DNA of 64,000 nt from Thiomicrorhabdus aquaedulcis (lineage in GTDB: Bacteria; Pseudomonadota; Gammaproteobacteria; Thiomicrospirales; Thiomicrospiraceae), in NCBI RefSeq assembly GCF_004001325.1, contig NZ_AP018722.1:186001-250000 (forward strand). The letters are read 5' to 3'. The translations under genes and the position numbers were made by a program. Shown here one piece after another: positions 44,778 through 55,198 of the stretch; position 1 is the first letter of the stretch; each line of letters starts with the position of its first letter. The notes under the pieces are model-generated. The model was not told the origin of the DNA, ran no database searches, and saw only the letters and a list, made by a program, of their open reading frames with translations.

Positions 44778-47700
44778 CTACGCCGCAAAATCTTCTGGAT
44801 CGTACCCTAGATTGGGTGCTAACCAGGTTTCGGCTTTTTCAATGCTCCAACCTTTGCGGTGCGCGTAGTCTTCAACCTGGTCACGACCTAACGAGCCTAC
44901 ACCAAAATAGCGCGCTTCGGGGTGGGCAAAATAACTGCCCGACACTGCTGCGGTCGGTGTCATGGCAAAACTTTCGGTTATCTCTAACCCAATCAGTTTA
45001 TCGGGTTCCAGCAAGCTCCAAATGGTGCCTTTTTCGCTGTGCTCTGGGCACGCAGGGTAACCCGGTGCGGGGCGAATGCCTTGGTAGCGTTCGTGAATTA
45101 AATCGTCGTTACTCAACGCTTCATCGGCGGCGTATCCCCAAGCCTCTTTACGAACAATTTCATGCAAGGTTTCGGCAAACGCCTCGGCAAACCGGTCGGC
45201 TAAGGCTTTGAGCATAATAGCGTTGTAGTCGTCGTGATCGGCTTCAAAGCGCGCGACGTGCTCGTCAATGCCAACGCCTGCGGTGACGGCAAATAAGCCA
45301 ATGTAGTCGGCTACGCCTGAGGCTTTTGAGGCTACGAAGTCGGCCAAACAATTGTTGGCGCCGCCGCGTTTTTTCTCGGCCTGTTGGCGCAGGTGATAAA
45401 ACACATGAATCACCTCAGAGCGAGTTTCGTCGCTGTAGACTTCAACGTCGTCGCCCACACGGTTGGCCGGGTAAAAACCGAAGACCGCACGCGCGGTGAG
45501 CCATTTTTCTTCAATAATTTGTTTCAGCATCGCCTGCGCATCGGCAAAGACTTTACGCGCTTCAACGCCCACTACATGGTCGTTTAAAATGCGCGGATAC
45601 AAGCCGTGCAACTCCCACGATTGAAAAAATGGCGACCAGTCAAAGCGTTCTACCAAGGTCTCGAGTGGAAAATTATCCAACACTTTACGCCCTAAAAAAC
45701 TGGGTTTAATGGGGGTGTAATCTAACCAGGCCTGGTCGGTTAGCGCGGGGTTTTCGCGTGCTTTGTTAATGGGAATGCGTTTAACCTCTTTGGCGCGGGC
45801 TTTGCGTTCCTCACGCAATAGCTCGTATTCTTTGCGAATATTGGCGGCAAAATCGGCTTTTAAATCGTGCGAAATTAAGCTTTGTGCCACGCCCACCGCG
45901 CGTGATGCGTCTTTTACATACACCACAGGGTGGTCGTATTGTGGTTCAATTTTAACGGCGGTGTGCGCTTTAGAGGTGGTCGCGCCACCAATCAACAGCG
46001 GTAAGTTCATGCCGCGCTCTTTCATTAATTTGGCGACGTTGACCATTTCTTCAAGCGACGGAGTAATTAAGCCAGACAGCCCAATCACGTTGGCGCCCAC
46101 GGCAATAGCGGTATCCAATATTTTTTCGGCCGGAACCATCACGCCCAGGTCAATCACCTCAAAGTTATTGCATTGCAATACCACGCCCACAATGTTTTTA
46201 CCAATGTCGTGCACGTCGCCTTTTACGGTGGCCATAACAATTTTGCCTTGCACGCGATCAGCGGATTTTTCGGCGGCTAAAAATGGGTCAAGGTAGGCCA
46301 CCGCGCGCTTCATTACCCGGGCTGATTTAACCACCTGCGGTAAAAACATTTTGCCTGCACCAAACAGATCGCCCACCACGTTCATGCCGTCCATTAAGGG
46401 CCCTTCAATCACGTTGATGGGCGCGCCTAACAGCACGCGGGCTTCTTCGGTGTCTTGTTCAATAAAGTCGGTAATGCCTTTTACCAACGAGTGTTCTAGG
46501 CGCTTTTGCACGCTGGTTTCACGCCAGCTTAGGTCGGACTCTTTACTGGCGGTGCTGCCGTCGCCTCTAAACGTTTCGGCGACGGCAAGCAAGCGTTCGC
46601 CGGCGTCTGGGTCGGTGTTAAAAATAACGTCTTCAATCGCTTTACGCAGGCCAGCGGGTAGGTCGTCGTAAATCGCCATTTGCCCGGCGTTTACAATCCC
46701 CATGTCCATGCCTTCTTTAATGGCGTAGTACAAAAACACCGAGTGAATCGCTTCACGCACGGGGTTATTGCCCCTAAACGAGAACGACACGTTCGACACG
46801 CCGCCCGAAATTTTAGCGTGCGGTAAATTGGCTTTAATCCAAGTGATGGCGTTAATAAAATCTAAGCCGTAGTTGTTGTGCTCTTCGATGCCGGTGGCGA
46901 CGGCAAAAATATTGGGGTCAAAATAATGTCTTGTGGCAAAAAGCCGACTTTTTCGGTGAGTATTTTATAAGAGCGACTGCAAATTTCGATTTTGCGCGCC
47001 AAGGTATCGGCCTGACCCACTTCGTCAAACGCCATGACAATGGCGGCTGCACCGTATTTTTTAACCAATTGCGCGTTTTTAATAAACGCCTCTTCGCCCT
47101 CTTTCATTGAGATTGAGTTGACGATGCCTTTACCCTGAATGCATTTTAAGCCGGCTTCAATCACCTCCCATTTAGAGGAGTCAATCATAATCGGCACGCG
47201 AGAGGCTTCGGGTTCGGAGGCCAATAGATTTAAAAAGCGCGGCATGCACACTAAGGCGTCTAACATGCCTTCGTCCATGTTGACGTCGATAATTTGCGCG
47301 CCTTCTTCAACCTGTTTAACGGCAATGTCAATGGCCTCGTCAAAGTTGTCTTCGATAATTAAACGTTTAAATTTGGCCGAGCCGGTGACGTTATTGCGCT
47401 CACCTACGTTTACAAACAAGGTGCTTTGGTCAATGTTAAGCGGCTCTAACCCCGACAAGCGACAAGCGGGTGCAATGGTCGGCAATGCGCGTGCTGGATG
47501 GGATTGCGCTGCGCTGGCCATGGCGGCGACGTGCGCGGGTGTGGTGCCACAACAGCCACCAATAATGTTAATCCAGCCACGGCGCGCCCAGATGGCAATT
47601 TCGTCGGCCATCTGTTCGGGGGTTTCGTCGTATTCGCCAAACTCGTTGGGCAGCCCCGCGTTGGGGTGAATAGAGACATAGGTTTCGCACACCCTGCTAA

Positions 47701-48499
47701 GTTCTTCAACGTACGGGCGTAACTCTTGTGGCCCTAAGGCGCAGTTTAACCCGACCGACAGCGGTTGGGCGTGGGCGATGGCGTTGTAAAAGGCCTCGGT
47801 GGTTTGACCCGATAAGGTACGTCCCGACGCGTCGGTAATGGTACCGGACAGCATAATAGGCACGTCATAGCCCACTTCGTCTTGCACCTCTTTGACCGCA
47901 AAAATCGCCGCTTTGGCGTTGAGCGTGTCAAACACGGTTTCAATTAAAATGGTGTCCACGCCGCCTTCCAGCAACGCGTGGGTGGCGTGTTTGTACGCCA
48001 GCACCAGTTCGTCAAACGAGGTGTTGCGATAGCCCGGGTCGTTTACGTCCGGCGAGATGGACGCGGTGCGATTTGTCGGGCCAAGCACCCCGGCCACAAA
48101 GCGTGGTTTGCCGTCTTCGGATTGCGCTATGTCACAAGCCTGGCGTGCAACACGAGCGGCGGCCAGGTTAATGTCGCGCACCTGGTCTTGCATGTCGTAA
48201 TCGGCCTGAGCAATGGTGGTGGCGTTAAACGAGTTGGTTTCTAAAATATCCGCACCGTGGCGTAAGAATCCAAGGTGAATGTTTAAAATGGCCTCGGGTT
48301 TGGTGAGTACCAAAATGTCGTTATTGCCTTTAATGTCCATGTGGTAGTCGGCAAATAAGTCGCCTCTAAAATCGGTCTCGGTCAAGTTTAGGTCTTGAAT
48401 CATGGTGCCCATGGCACCGTCTAGCACCACCACGCGTTGTGCCAGTAACGATTTTAAAAGTTGAAGACGTTCGGTGCGACTGCTCATTGAAGTTTCCAT
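44778..48499 (-). pseudogene. metH: Cobalamin-dependent methionine synthase, one base short
   Basis: Makes methionine from homocysteine and methyltetrahydrofolate using cobalamin. Domains in order: homocysteine-binding ([19 protein letters not shown]; zinc cysteines in NCALG and GGCCGT), pterin-binding ([18 protein letters not shown]), cap, B12-binding ([16 protein letters not shown], the DxHxxG motif), and reactivation domain ([12 protein letters not shown]). After GFLPQDII the frame is lost at A4 46920-46923; one added T on the coding strand gives [19 protein letters not shown] and a 1240-aa protein, the normal size. Both parts are very well conserved, so a base-call error is likely. Confidence 0.94.
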
Positions 48500-48689
48500 C
48501 GTTGCAAAATTTAAGAGGAAGTATTTTACCCGATTTGACCGCCGTTCGCAGCCCTATTGCGGGGGAATGGTGGATAAATTCGATGCGACTAAACCCCTGT
48601 TTTATCACGTATTTGGATGTTAAAAGTTAGGGTTTTGCTATATACTGCACGCCATTTTTTATGGGTTTAATGGGCTTGAGTACGTCTTG

Positions 48690-49634
48690 ATGAGCAAAAA
48701 TAATAGAAATAACCGTGCCAAGTCACGGCGCGGTTTAAGCTTGGTGATTTTAAGTCTGTTGGGTGTGTTGAGTGCTACCGCGCAAGCGGGATCGTTTGAA
48801 TTTGGTTCGGGCAATATGCAGTTGCAAGGTGGGTTTTTAGGGTTAGACACCGAAATTTCGGGGCCAATCACCACCTACACCATTCGCGATAATCATAATC
48901 AGATTTTAGAGTCTAACTGGTTTTACAGCTACTACTTAACCCAATATTCTGGTCAATCGCTGCAAGCGGTAGGCACTGAAGTGACGGCTTCAGCGGGCGG
49001 GTTAATTGAAACCCCGTTAACCGATTACGATGTGGTGAGTGTCGATGCGCAAGCTGGCTTTGGCTACGACTTTTACTCGCTGGGCGAACACGAATATTTA
49101 GGCATTGGCGTGGTGTTGGGTATTGCCACGCCGTACATTGAAAATTCGGGCAGCGACAGCGGTTCGAGCGGCGGATCAAGTTCTAGCGCCTCTTCAACGC
49201 CCGTACCCGTGCCGATTGGTACCACGGAAACCGTTGATTTTTTAGAGTCTACTACCGAGTTTATGGGCTATAACCTGGGGCTTAAGTTGGCCGGTAGCAA
49301 AGCGTTAGGGCCGTATGCGTCGGTGTACGCTGATGTGAGTTACGCTTGGCAAACCATGCAGGTAACCAATAAAACCTTAAACTTTAAAACCACCACCGAC
49401 GGTTATTATATGAACACCAATGTTGGGGTGCGATATACGCCCATTAAAACCAAAGTGGATGCGGGCATTATGACCCTTGATCCATCGCTGTATTTTACCT
49501 TTGGGGTAAATCAGTCTGAGCTGGTTTTAAAGGACTTAAACATCGACATCAGCGGGGTTAGCTTTGCGGTCGATTCGGCCAATTTACGCTCCAGCACCAC
49601 GTCATTGTATTTGGGTGTTGGGTATTCGTTTTAA
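48690..49634 (+). CDS. Predicted outer-membrane beta-barrel protein
   Basis: 314-aa protein with a signal peptide (LSLVILSLLGVLSATAQA) and alternating amphipathic strands ending in YLGVGYSF, whose terminal Phe is the usual barrel-assembly signal. A low-complexity Gly/Ser loop (near residue 155, SGSDSGSSGGSSSS) interrupts it. No specific family recognised. ATG 48690 follows a TTG that could also start. A possible -10 box TATACT lies at 48641. Its role is unknown; genes on either side do not clarify it. Confidence 0.75.
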   Translation: MSKNNRNNRAKSRRGLSLVILSLLGVLSATAQAGSFEFGSGNMQLQGGFLGLDTEISGPITTYTIRDNHNQILESNWFYSYYLTQYSGQSLQAVGTEVTASAGGLIETPLTDYDVVSVDAQAGFGYDFYSLGEHEYLGIGVVLGIATPYIENSGSDSGSSGGSSSSASSTPVPVPIGTTETVDFLESTTEFMGYNLGLKLAGSKALGPYASVYADVSYAWQTMQVTNKTLNFKTTTDGYYMNTNVGVRYTPIKTKVDAGIMTLDPSLYFTFGVNQSELVLKDLNIDISGVSFAVDSANLRSSTTSLYLGVGYSF

Positions 49635-49680
49635 CAGACGCAATAAATCGTATAAACCGCAATAAAGATAGAGATTGACC

Positions 49681-50787
49681 ATGCTTTGCCAAGTGTTTCC
49701 CGAACTGTACGACCAGCAATTAAGCGATAAAGTAGCACGATTAAACGCGCTTATTCCGGCGCTGCCACCGCATACCGACGTGTTTGCCTCGGCCAAAAGT
49801 CATTATCGCGCGCGCGCCGAATTTAGCATTTGGCACCAAGGGCCGCAAAGCGATTACATTATGTTTGACACCGACACCAAGCAAAAGGTCATTATTCAGC
49901 GCTGCCCGATGGTGAGCGAGTCGATTAGCGATTTAATGCCCAAGCTGATGCAGCTAATTATGCAAAACGAGTTGCTGCGCACACGGCTGTTTGAGATTGA
50001 TTTTTTATCGACCTTAAGCGGACAAATGTTGGTCACGCTTATTTATCGCAAGCCCATTGAAGATGACCAGGCCTGGTTAAATGCCGCGCAAGTCTTAAAA
50101 CAACAACTGCCCATTACTCACATTATTGGACGGGGGCGCAAACAAAAATTGTTGCTGGACGCCGATTACGTGGTCGAAACCTTGCAGGTCGATGGCCACG
50201 ATTTTATTTATCAGCAAATTGAAAACAGCTTTACCCAACCTAACGCCCAAGTGGCGCAAAGCATGTTGCATTGGGCGCGTAAAATGTCGCAACAAACCAC
50301 CGGCGATTTACTGGAGCTGTATTGCGGCAACGGCCATTTTTCGATTGCCTTGGCCGAACATTATCCGCGCGTGCTGGCCACTGAAATCTCTCGCAGTTCC
50401 GTGACCTCGGCGCAGTTTAATTTGGCCGCCAATGGGGTCAGCAACGTGACCGTGCTTAAAATGGCCGCCGAAGACGTGTCGAGTGCGTTGGCTGGGCAGA
50501 CGTTTAAGCGCATGGGCGATGTGTCGTTAGACGATTACGATTTTAAAACCATTTTGGTCGATCCGCCGCGCTCAGGCCTGGATGATTTAACCCGTCAAAT
50601 GGTGACTCAGTTTGAGTTTATTTTGTATATTTCGTGTAATTCAGACACCTTGGCGTTTGATTTGCAGCACATTTTACTTACGCACGACGTGGTGGCCAGC
50701 GCGTTGTTTGATCAGTTTCCGTACAGTCATCACATTGAGTCGGGCGTGTTTTTAAAACGTAAAAAAGCAGTTGAGGATAACACATGA
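49681..50787 (+). CDS. trmA: tRNA (uracil-5-)-methyltransferase
   Basis: Makes ribothymidine at position 54 of tRNA. 368 aa. Lacks an iron-sulfur/TRAM region, as in TrmA. Motifs: [17 protein letters not shown] near residue 215, VDPPRSGLD near 297, catalytic Cys in [14 protein letters not shown] near 322, and the general-base Glu in [10 protein letters not shown] near the end. The stop overlaps the next start (ATGA). Confidence 0.95.
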   Translation: MLCQVFPELYDQQLSDKVARLNALIPALPPHTDVFASAKSHYRARAEFSIWHQGPQSDYIMFDTDTKQKVIIQRCPMVSESISDLMPKLMQLIMQNELLRTRLFEIDFLSTLSGQMLVTLIYRKPIEDDQAWLNAAQVLKQQLPITHIIGRGRKQKLLLDADYVVETLQVDGHDFIYQQIENSFTQPNAQVAQSMLHWARKMSQQTTGDLLELYCGNGHFSIALAEHYPRVLATEISRSSVTSAQFNLAANGVSNVTVLKMAAEDVSSALAGQTFKRMGDVSLDDYDFKTILVDPPRSGLDDLTRQMVTQFEFILYISCNSDTLAFDLQHILLTHDVVASALFDQFPYSHHIESGVFLKRKKAVEDNT

Positions 50788-51551
50788 TTTTGGCTTGGAT
50801 GGGCGCATTGGTGATTGGCATTACCCTGGGGTTACTGGGTTCGGGTGGCTCGATTTTGACCGTGCCGGTGCTTACCTATCTGGTGGGGCAAGAGATTAAA
50901 GTCGCCATTGCCGGTTCGTTAATGATTGTGGGAATTATCAGTCTGTTTTCGGTGATTCCGTACGCCCGACAAGGCCTGGTAAAGTGGCGCACGGTGGTGG
51001 TATTTGGTGTGCCTGGCATGGTGGGCGCTATGGCTGGAGCCTGGGGCGCGCACTTTGTGAGCGACGCGGCGCAAATGTTGGTGTTTGCCAGTTTGCTCAT
51101 TATCGCCTCGTATTTAATGTTTAAACCTGTGGCGTTGCCCGAGGGTGCTGCGGTGCCCAAAGAGCGTGCTGTGGCTAACATTGCCCTGGATGGTTTGGTG
51201 GTGGGCGCGGTGACCGGTCTGGTGGGTGTGGGCGGCGGGTTTTTGATTATTCCGGCGTTGGTGTTGCTGGGCGGTTTGTCGATGCGCTTGGCGGTTGGCA
51301 CCAGTTTGATGATTATTGCGATTAAATCGTTTGCCGGGTTTGTGGGTTATATTCCGGTGTTAGAGGCGCTTAATTTGCAGGTCGATTGGCACATTATTGG
51401 TATTTTTTCGGTCATTGGGATTGTGGGCGGCTGGTTGGGGCATAAAATCAGCAGTCGCATTAACCAAAACACCTTAAAGCAAGGCTTTGCGGTGTTTCTG
51501 GTGTTAATGGGCGCGTTTATTTTGTACGAGCATGTGCCCACATTGTTTTAA
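50784..51551 (+). CDS. TauE/SafE-family sulfite/organosulfonate exporter-like protein
   Basis: 255-aa membrane protein with eight predicted helices. Repeated family motifs [15 protein letters not shown] near the start and [20 protein letters not shown] near the middle. Family members export sulfite, sulfoacetate or related anions; the substrate here is not shown. Overlaps trmA by 4 bp. Confidence 0.88.
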   Translation: MILAWMGALVIGITLGLLGSGGSILTVPVLTYLVGQEIKVAIAGSLMIVGIISLFSVIPYARQGLVKWRTVVVFGVPGMVGAMAGAWGAHFVSDAAQMLVFASLLIIASYLMFKPVALPEGAAVPKERAVANIALDGLVVGAVTGLVGVGGGFLIIPALVLLGGLSMRLAVGTSLMIIAIKSFAGFVGYIPVLEALNLQVDWHIIGIFSVIGIVGGWLGHKISSRINQNTLKQGFAVFLVLMGAFILYEHVPTLF

Positions 51552-51571
51552 GCGTTAGTGACATGCTTAAA

Positions 51572-52600
51572 TTACATCGCACAGCTAAACGCGGTGGGCT
51601 GGCCATCTTTTAGGCCGTCTTGCACAATTAAAAACTCAATGTGTTGGGCGGCTTGCGCTAAAAATTGAATCCCTTCTGGCTTGCCTGCACCTTCGGGCAG
51701 CTCGCATAAATGGCGCAGGGTATTGGCTTTGCGGTCGGTGCCTGGTAAGCCGTTTTCACCGCTCCAGTGGTACACTTGGTAAGGCAACGGTTGGTCGCCC
51801 GTGGCGCCGGCCAACACCAAATAGCCATTGGGCGTTTCACTCAATCCGCGTATGCCACGGCCTTGCAGTTCTAAATACAGCGGCGTGACCTCTTTCACTT
51901 TAAACGACTTTTTGGCCAAGGTAACGCGCAATAAGGGCACAAGGTTGCCGCGAAGTAAGGGGCCGCGTAAGCCTAAAATAAGCTCACCTTGTGGGCTAAC
52001 GGCTAAGCCTTCAATGTCCACGCCGTTTTCTTTGCTGGGCAAGCCGCTAAACGGTTTTAAAATGGGGTCGTCTTTAACAATGTCGGCCAACGACAGCGTT
52101 TGTATCTCTTTGGGGTTAAAGTCGTTGTCCAATTCAATTCTAAACAACTGCTGGCGCGAGGTTTCAAGCTCAATGGGTTGTAGGCGTTTTAGGTTGTCTT
52201 TTTGGTTTAAATCGTCTTTGAGTTTTTTGCGTTTTAAACCGTATGAACCCGTGGCGTACAAATAGGGTGCTTGCCACGCTAGGCCTTCTAAATCCAGTTC
52301 GTCCACCGAGTCGCTTAAGGGTACCACTTTGTACGCGTGCCACACGCCGTTGCGTTTACGGTACAACTCTATCGAAGAGCCCTCGTCGGTGGCTAGGGCG
52401 ATAAAATCGCCGCTTACCACTACGCCGCTGATGTTTAATGGGTCAATTTTAAGGTGTTTGTCAAATGACCAGGCCTGGTGAGTTGGGTTTTTTGAGTCGC
52501 TTAAAGGTTTTGCTACGTCAGCCAACAGGGTAGTCGAATGGCTTAACAGCAAGCTCATGACCAGGCCTGGTAAGATTAAAAAACGAGAAGAGTGGCGCAT
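51572..52600 (-). CDS. Secreted DUF3616-type protein
   Basis: 342 aa with a signal peptide (FLILPGLVMSLLLSHSTTLLA). The body is beta-propeller-like with repeated LDLEGLAWQAPYLYATGSY and NGVDIEGLAVSPQGELILGLRGP blocks that fit DUF3616 proteins. Biochemical role unknown. Two perfect palindromes lie in the first 45 codons (52468 read as HQAW, 52560 read as PGL in the signal peptide). Divergent from ttcA. Confidence 0.75.
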   Translation of the reverse strand: MRHSSRFLILPGLVMSLLLSHSTTLLADVAKPLSDSKNPTHQAWSFDKHLKIDPLNISGVVVSGDFIALATDEGSSIELYRKRNGVWHAYKVVPLSDSVDELDLEGLAWQAPYLYATGSYGLKRKKLKDDLNQKDNLKRLQPIELETSRQQLFRIELDNDFNPKEIQTLSLADIVKDDPILKPFSGLPSKENGVDIEGLAVSPQGELILGLRGPLLRGNLVPLLRVTLAKKSFKVKEVTPLYLELQGRGIRGLSETPNGYLVLAGATGDQPLPYQVYHWSGENGLPGTDRKANTLRHLCELPEGAGKPEGIQFLAQAAQHIEFLIVQDGLKDGQPTAFSCAM

Positions 52601-52729
52601 GTTAAATCCTTTGTGTGCATTGGGGGTGGCGAATCAAGGCTTTATTGTAGTGGATTGTGTAAAATAAACGTTCTTAAAAATTCACTCCCCCGAATTTACA
52701 CCCCAGCTAATTTGAGATTTTATTACTCC

Positions 52730-53620
52730 ATGACTCAGCCTATTAACGCTATTTCCAACGATATTTCCCACGATATTGCCGCCGATATTCTGGCCTCTCA
52801 AACCGCATTAGAGCCGTTAACTCAAAAACAGCGTAAAGCCGATTGGATTAAACCGCCCAAATCTATTATGCAAATGGTGGGGCGGGCGATGGCGCAATAC
52901 AAAATGTTACGCGACGGCGACCGTGTGTTGTTGGGATTGTCGGGCGGTAAAGATTCTATGGCGCTGTTGGTGGTGTTAAAGCATTTGCAACGGCATGCGC
53001 CGGTTAAATTTGAGTTGGCGGCGTGCACCATTGACCCCGAAATTCCGGGGTTTGATCCCTCGCCGCTTAAAGCGTGGTGCGCCCAAATGGACGTGGCGTA
53101 TTTTTATGAAACCGAGGACATGGTGGGCTTGGCCAACGAGCGCATGAAAGGCAATTCGTTTTGCAGTTTTTGTGCGCGGCAAAAACGCGGCATTTTATAC
53201 ACCGTCTGCCGCCGCGAAGGCTACAACGTTTTGGCGTTGGCGCAACATTTAGACGACTTGGCCGAAAGTTTTATTATGTCGGCGTTTAACGCCGGCCAAC
53301 TGCGCACCATGAAAGCGCACTATTTAAACGACGATGGCGATGTGCGCATTATTAGACCCTTGGTGCGAGTGCGCGAAAATCAAACGCGCGAATTTGCCAA
53401 GGCCGCCCAGTTACCCGTCATTGAAGACAACTGCCCAGCGTGCTACGCCAAACCGCAAGCTCGGGCTCAAACCAAGGCGTTGTTGCTGGCGCAAGAAAAA
53501 ATGAATCCGCATCTGTTTGCCAATTTGTGGCACGCCATGCAACCGTTAATTGGCGACGACAATCATGCAGGCCTGGCGAAGTTAAACCCCGCAGTCCAAA
53601 ACGATGAGGTGGCGTTGTGA
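52730..53620 (+). CDS. ttcA: tRNA 2-thiocytidine biosynthesis protein
   Basis: ATP- and iron-sulfur-dependent enzyme that thiolates cytidine 32 of tRNA. PP-loop SGGKDSMALLVVL near residue 71; CxxC pairs CSFC (Cys145, Cys148) and the cluster-binding NCPACYAKPQARAQ near 232. ATG at 52730 gives 296 aa; an upstream in-frame start near 52592 overlaps the divergent gene and was rejected. Ends in a GTGA overlap with the next gene. Confidence 0.95.
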   Translation: MTQPINAISNDISHDIAADILASQTALEPLTQKQRKADWIKPPKSIMQMVGRAMAQYKMLRDGDRVLLGLSGGKDSMALLVVLKHLQRHAPVKFELAACTIDPEIPGFDPSPLKAWCAQMDVAYFYETEDMVGLANERMKGNSFCSFCARQKRGILYTVCRREGYNVLALAQHLDDLAESFIMSAFNAGQLRTMKAHYLNDDGDVRIIRPLVRVRENQTREFAKAAQLPVIEDNCPACYAKPQARAQTKALLLAQEKMNPHLFANLWHAMQPLIGDDNHAGLAKLNPAVQNDEVAL

Positions 53621-54537
53621 GTCAGTCGCATAAAACGGTTAATGCCAAACCGCTATTGGGCGCACTTTTAAAAGGCTTGGTGGTGGGGTTTAGTTGGCTG
53701 CCTTTGTCGGTTAATCAGGGTTTGGGGGCGTTTATTGGCCGTATGTTGTGGTGGTTGCCTAACAGCAATCGACGTATTACCCAGCAAAACATTGCCCACG
53801 TTTACCCTCATAAAACATCCGAGCAACAGCGCGCATTGGTAAAAGCCAGTTTAATCGAGCTGGGTAAAACCATTACCGAACTGGGCCCCGTTTGGCGTTG
53901 GTCGCAACCCAAATTATTGGCCAGTGTAACGGCCGTAAAAGGTCAAAATTTTATTGACGAGGCGTTAGCGGCGCAAAAAGGCATTTTGTTTTTAGGGCCG
54001 CACATGGGGTGTTGGGAACTAACCGGCGCGTATATTTCGATGCATTATCCGGCCACAACCTTGTATCAACCGCCCAATGTGCCGTCGGTTGAAGCGTTTA
54101 TGGTGCAAGCCCGCAGTCGGTTTGGCGCGCAACTGGTACCCACCGACCTGCGCGGGGTGCGTAATTTAATTCAGGCGCTTAAAGCGGGTCGCGTCAGCGC
54201 TATTTTGCCCGACCAAGATCCCGGCGACAGCGGTGGCGTGTACGCGCCTTTTTTTGGCCAACCCGCACGCACCATGACGTTGGTCAGCAAGCTCATTCAA
54301 AAAAGTGACTGTGTGGTGCTGTTTGCGTTTACTGAGCGTCTGCCCAACGCACAAGGTTATGTCTTGCACTTTTTACCTGCCGATGCTCGCATTGCCAGTC
54401 GCGATGAACTCGAGGCGGCAACGGCGTTAAACCTTGGGGTAGAAGCGGTGATAAGCCAGGCGCCCGAGCAGTATTTATGGTCGTACAAACGCTTTAGAAA
54501 ACCGCCAGCCGGCGTGGTAGATATTTACAAGCGATAA
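53617..54537 (+). CDS. Lysophospholipid/lipid A acyltransferase, LpxL/HtrB family
   Basis: 306-aa inner-membrane acyltransferase adding a late acyl chain to lipid A precursors or a related acceptor. N-terminal hydrophobic helix, catalytic HMGCWE with His129, and DQDPGDSGGVYAPFFGQPA. It starts with GTG inside the ttcA stop. The chain length and exact acceptor (LpxL versus LpxM type) cannot be told from this sequence alone. Confidence 0.85.
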   Translation: MSQSHKTVNAKPLLGALLKGLVVGFSWLPLSVNQGLGAFIGRMLWWLPNSNRRITQQNIAHVYPHKTSEQQRALVKASLIELGKTITELGPVWRWSQPKLLASVTAVKGQNFIDEALAAQKGILFLGPHMGCWELTGAYISMHYPATTLYQPPNVPSVEAFMVQARSRFGAQLVPTDLRGVRNLIQALKAGRVSAILPDQDPGDSGGVYAPFFGQPARTMTLVSKLIQKSDCVVLFAFTERLPNAQGYVLHFLPADARIASRDELEAATALNLGVEAVISQAPEQYLWSYKRFRKPPAGVVDIYKR

Positions 54538-54564
54538 TTACAAGCAAGAATCTGAATGCAGATT

Positions 54565-55179
54565 TTAAAGGCTTTTTTTGCCTACATACCAAGCGTAACG
54601 GTGGCGGTTGGCGGTGTTTTTAGGGCTAGTTTCAGGCGTATTTTCATGCGTTAACCAACCTTCGCCGTACACTAGGGTTTTAAGCTTTGACCAGGCCTGG
54701 TTAAACTCGCCACTGCCAATGTAATACTCAAGTTTACTGGGTGCATTGTCTTGCACGGGCGCTAAAAAGGTTTGGTAATACAAAAGACCATTGGGTTTAA
54801 GCGCGTCTTGCAACGCACTCAACAAGCTGCGGTCTAAGTAGCGGCTGACCACAATCACATCAAATTGTTGGTAGGGTAAAAGCATCTGCTCAAGATCGGT
54901 TATAAGCGGCACAATGGGTGCATGATGCGCCTGCGCCCAATGGTTAAGCGCGCTTAACGCGTTGTCTGAGATATCCCACGCATGGGTTTTTAAGCCGCAT
55001 TGCGCCAAAAATCGCGCATTGCCACCCAAGCCACACGCCAGCTCTAAGGCTTGACCTTTAAAGGGCAGTAAATTGCTGTGCTGTTTTAACACAAAGCACG
55101 GATTAACAGTGTCGCTTAGTTGGGCGTCGGCGTAGTGTTTGTCCCATTTTTGCGCGGTGGTGTGACTGGTGTGGCTCAT
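54565..55179 (-). CDS. Class I SAM-dependent methyltransferase (TehB-like)
   Basis: 204 aa. SAM-binding motif ALELACGLGGNARFLAQCG near residue 41 and DVIVVSRYLDRSLLSAL near 105; shape and length resemble TehB-like enzymes. Substrate unknown. Perfect palindrome at 54690, read as NQAW. Convergent with the acyltransferase gene, 27 bp gap. Follows trkH on the same strand with a 19 bp gap. Confidence 0.8.
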   Translation of the reverse strand: MSHTSHTTAQKWDKHYADAQLSDTVNPCFVLKQHSNLLPFKGQALELACGLGGNARFLAQCGLKTHAWDISDNALSALNHWAQAHHAPIVPLITDLEQMLLPYQQFDVIVVSRYLDRSLLSALQDALKPNGLLYYQTFLAPVQDNAPSKLEYYIGSGEFNQAWSKLKTLVYGEGWLTHENTPETSPKNTANRHRYAWYVGKKSL

Positions 55180-55198
55180 ATTTAGGTTACCAAGTGGG

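Noticed and set aside
50969-50980. Possible palindrome copy (ACAAGGCCTGGT) in the TauE gene
   Set aside because: One mismatch in the 8-bp core; not counted, although it may be a decayed copy.
52592-52729. N-terminal extension of ttcA
   Set aside because: It overlaps the divergent DUF3616 start and has no TtcA similarity.
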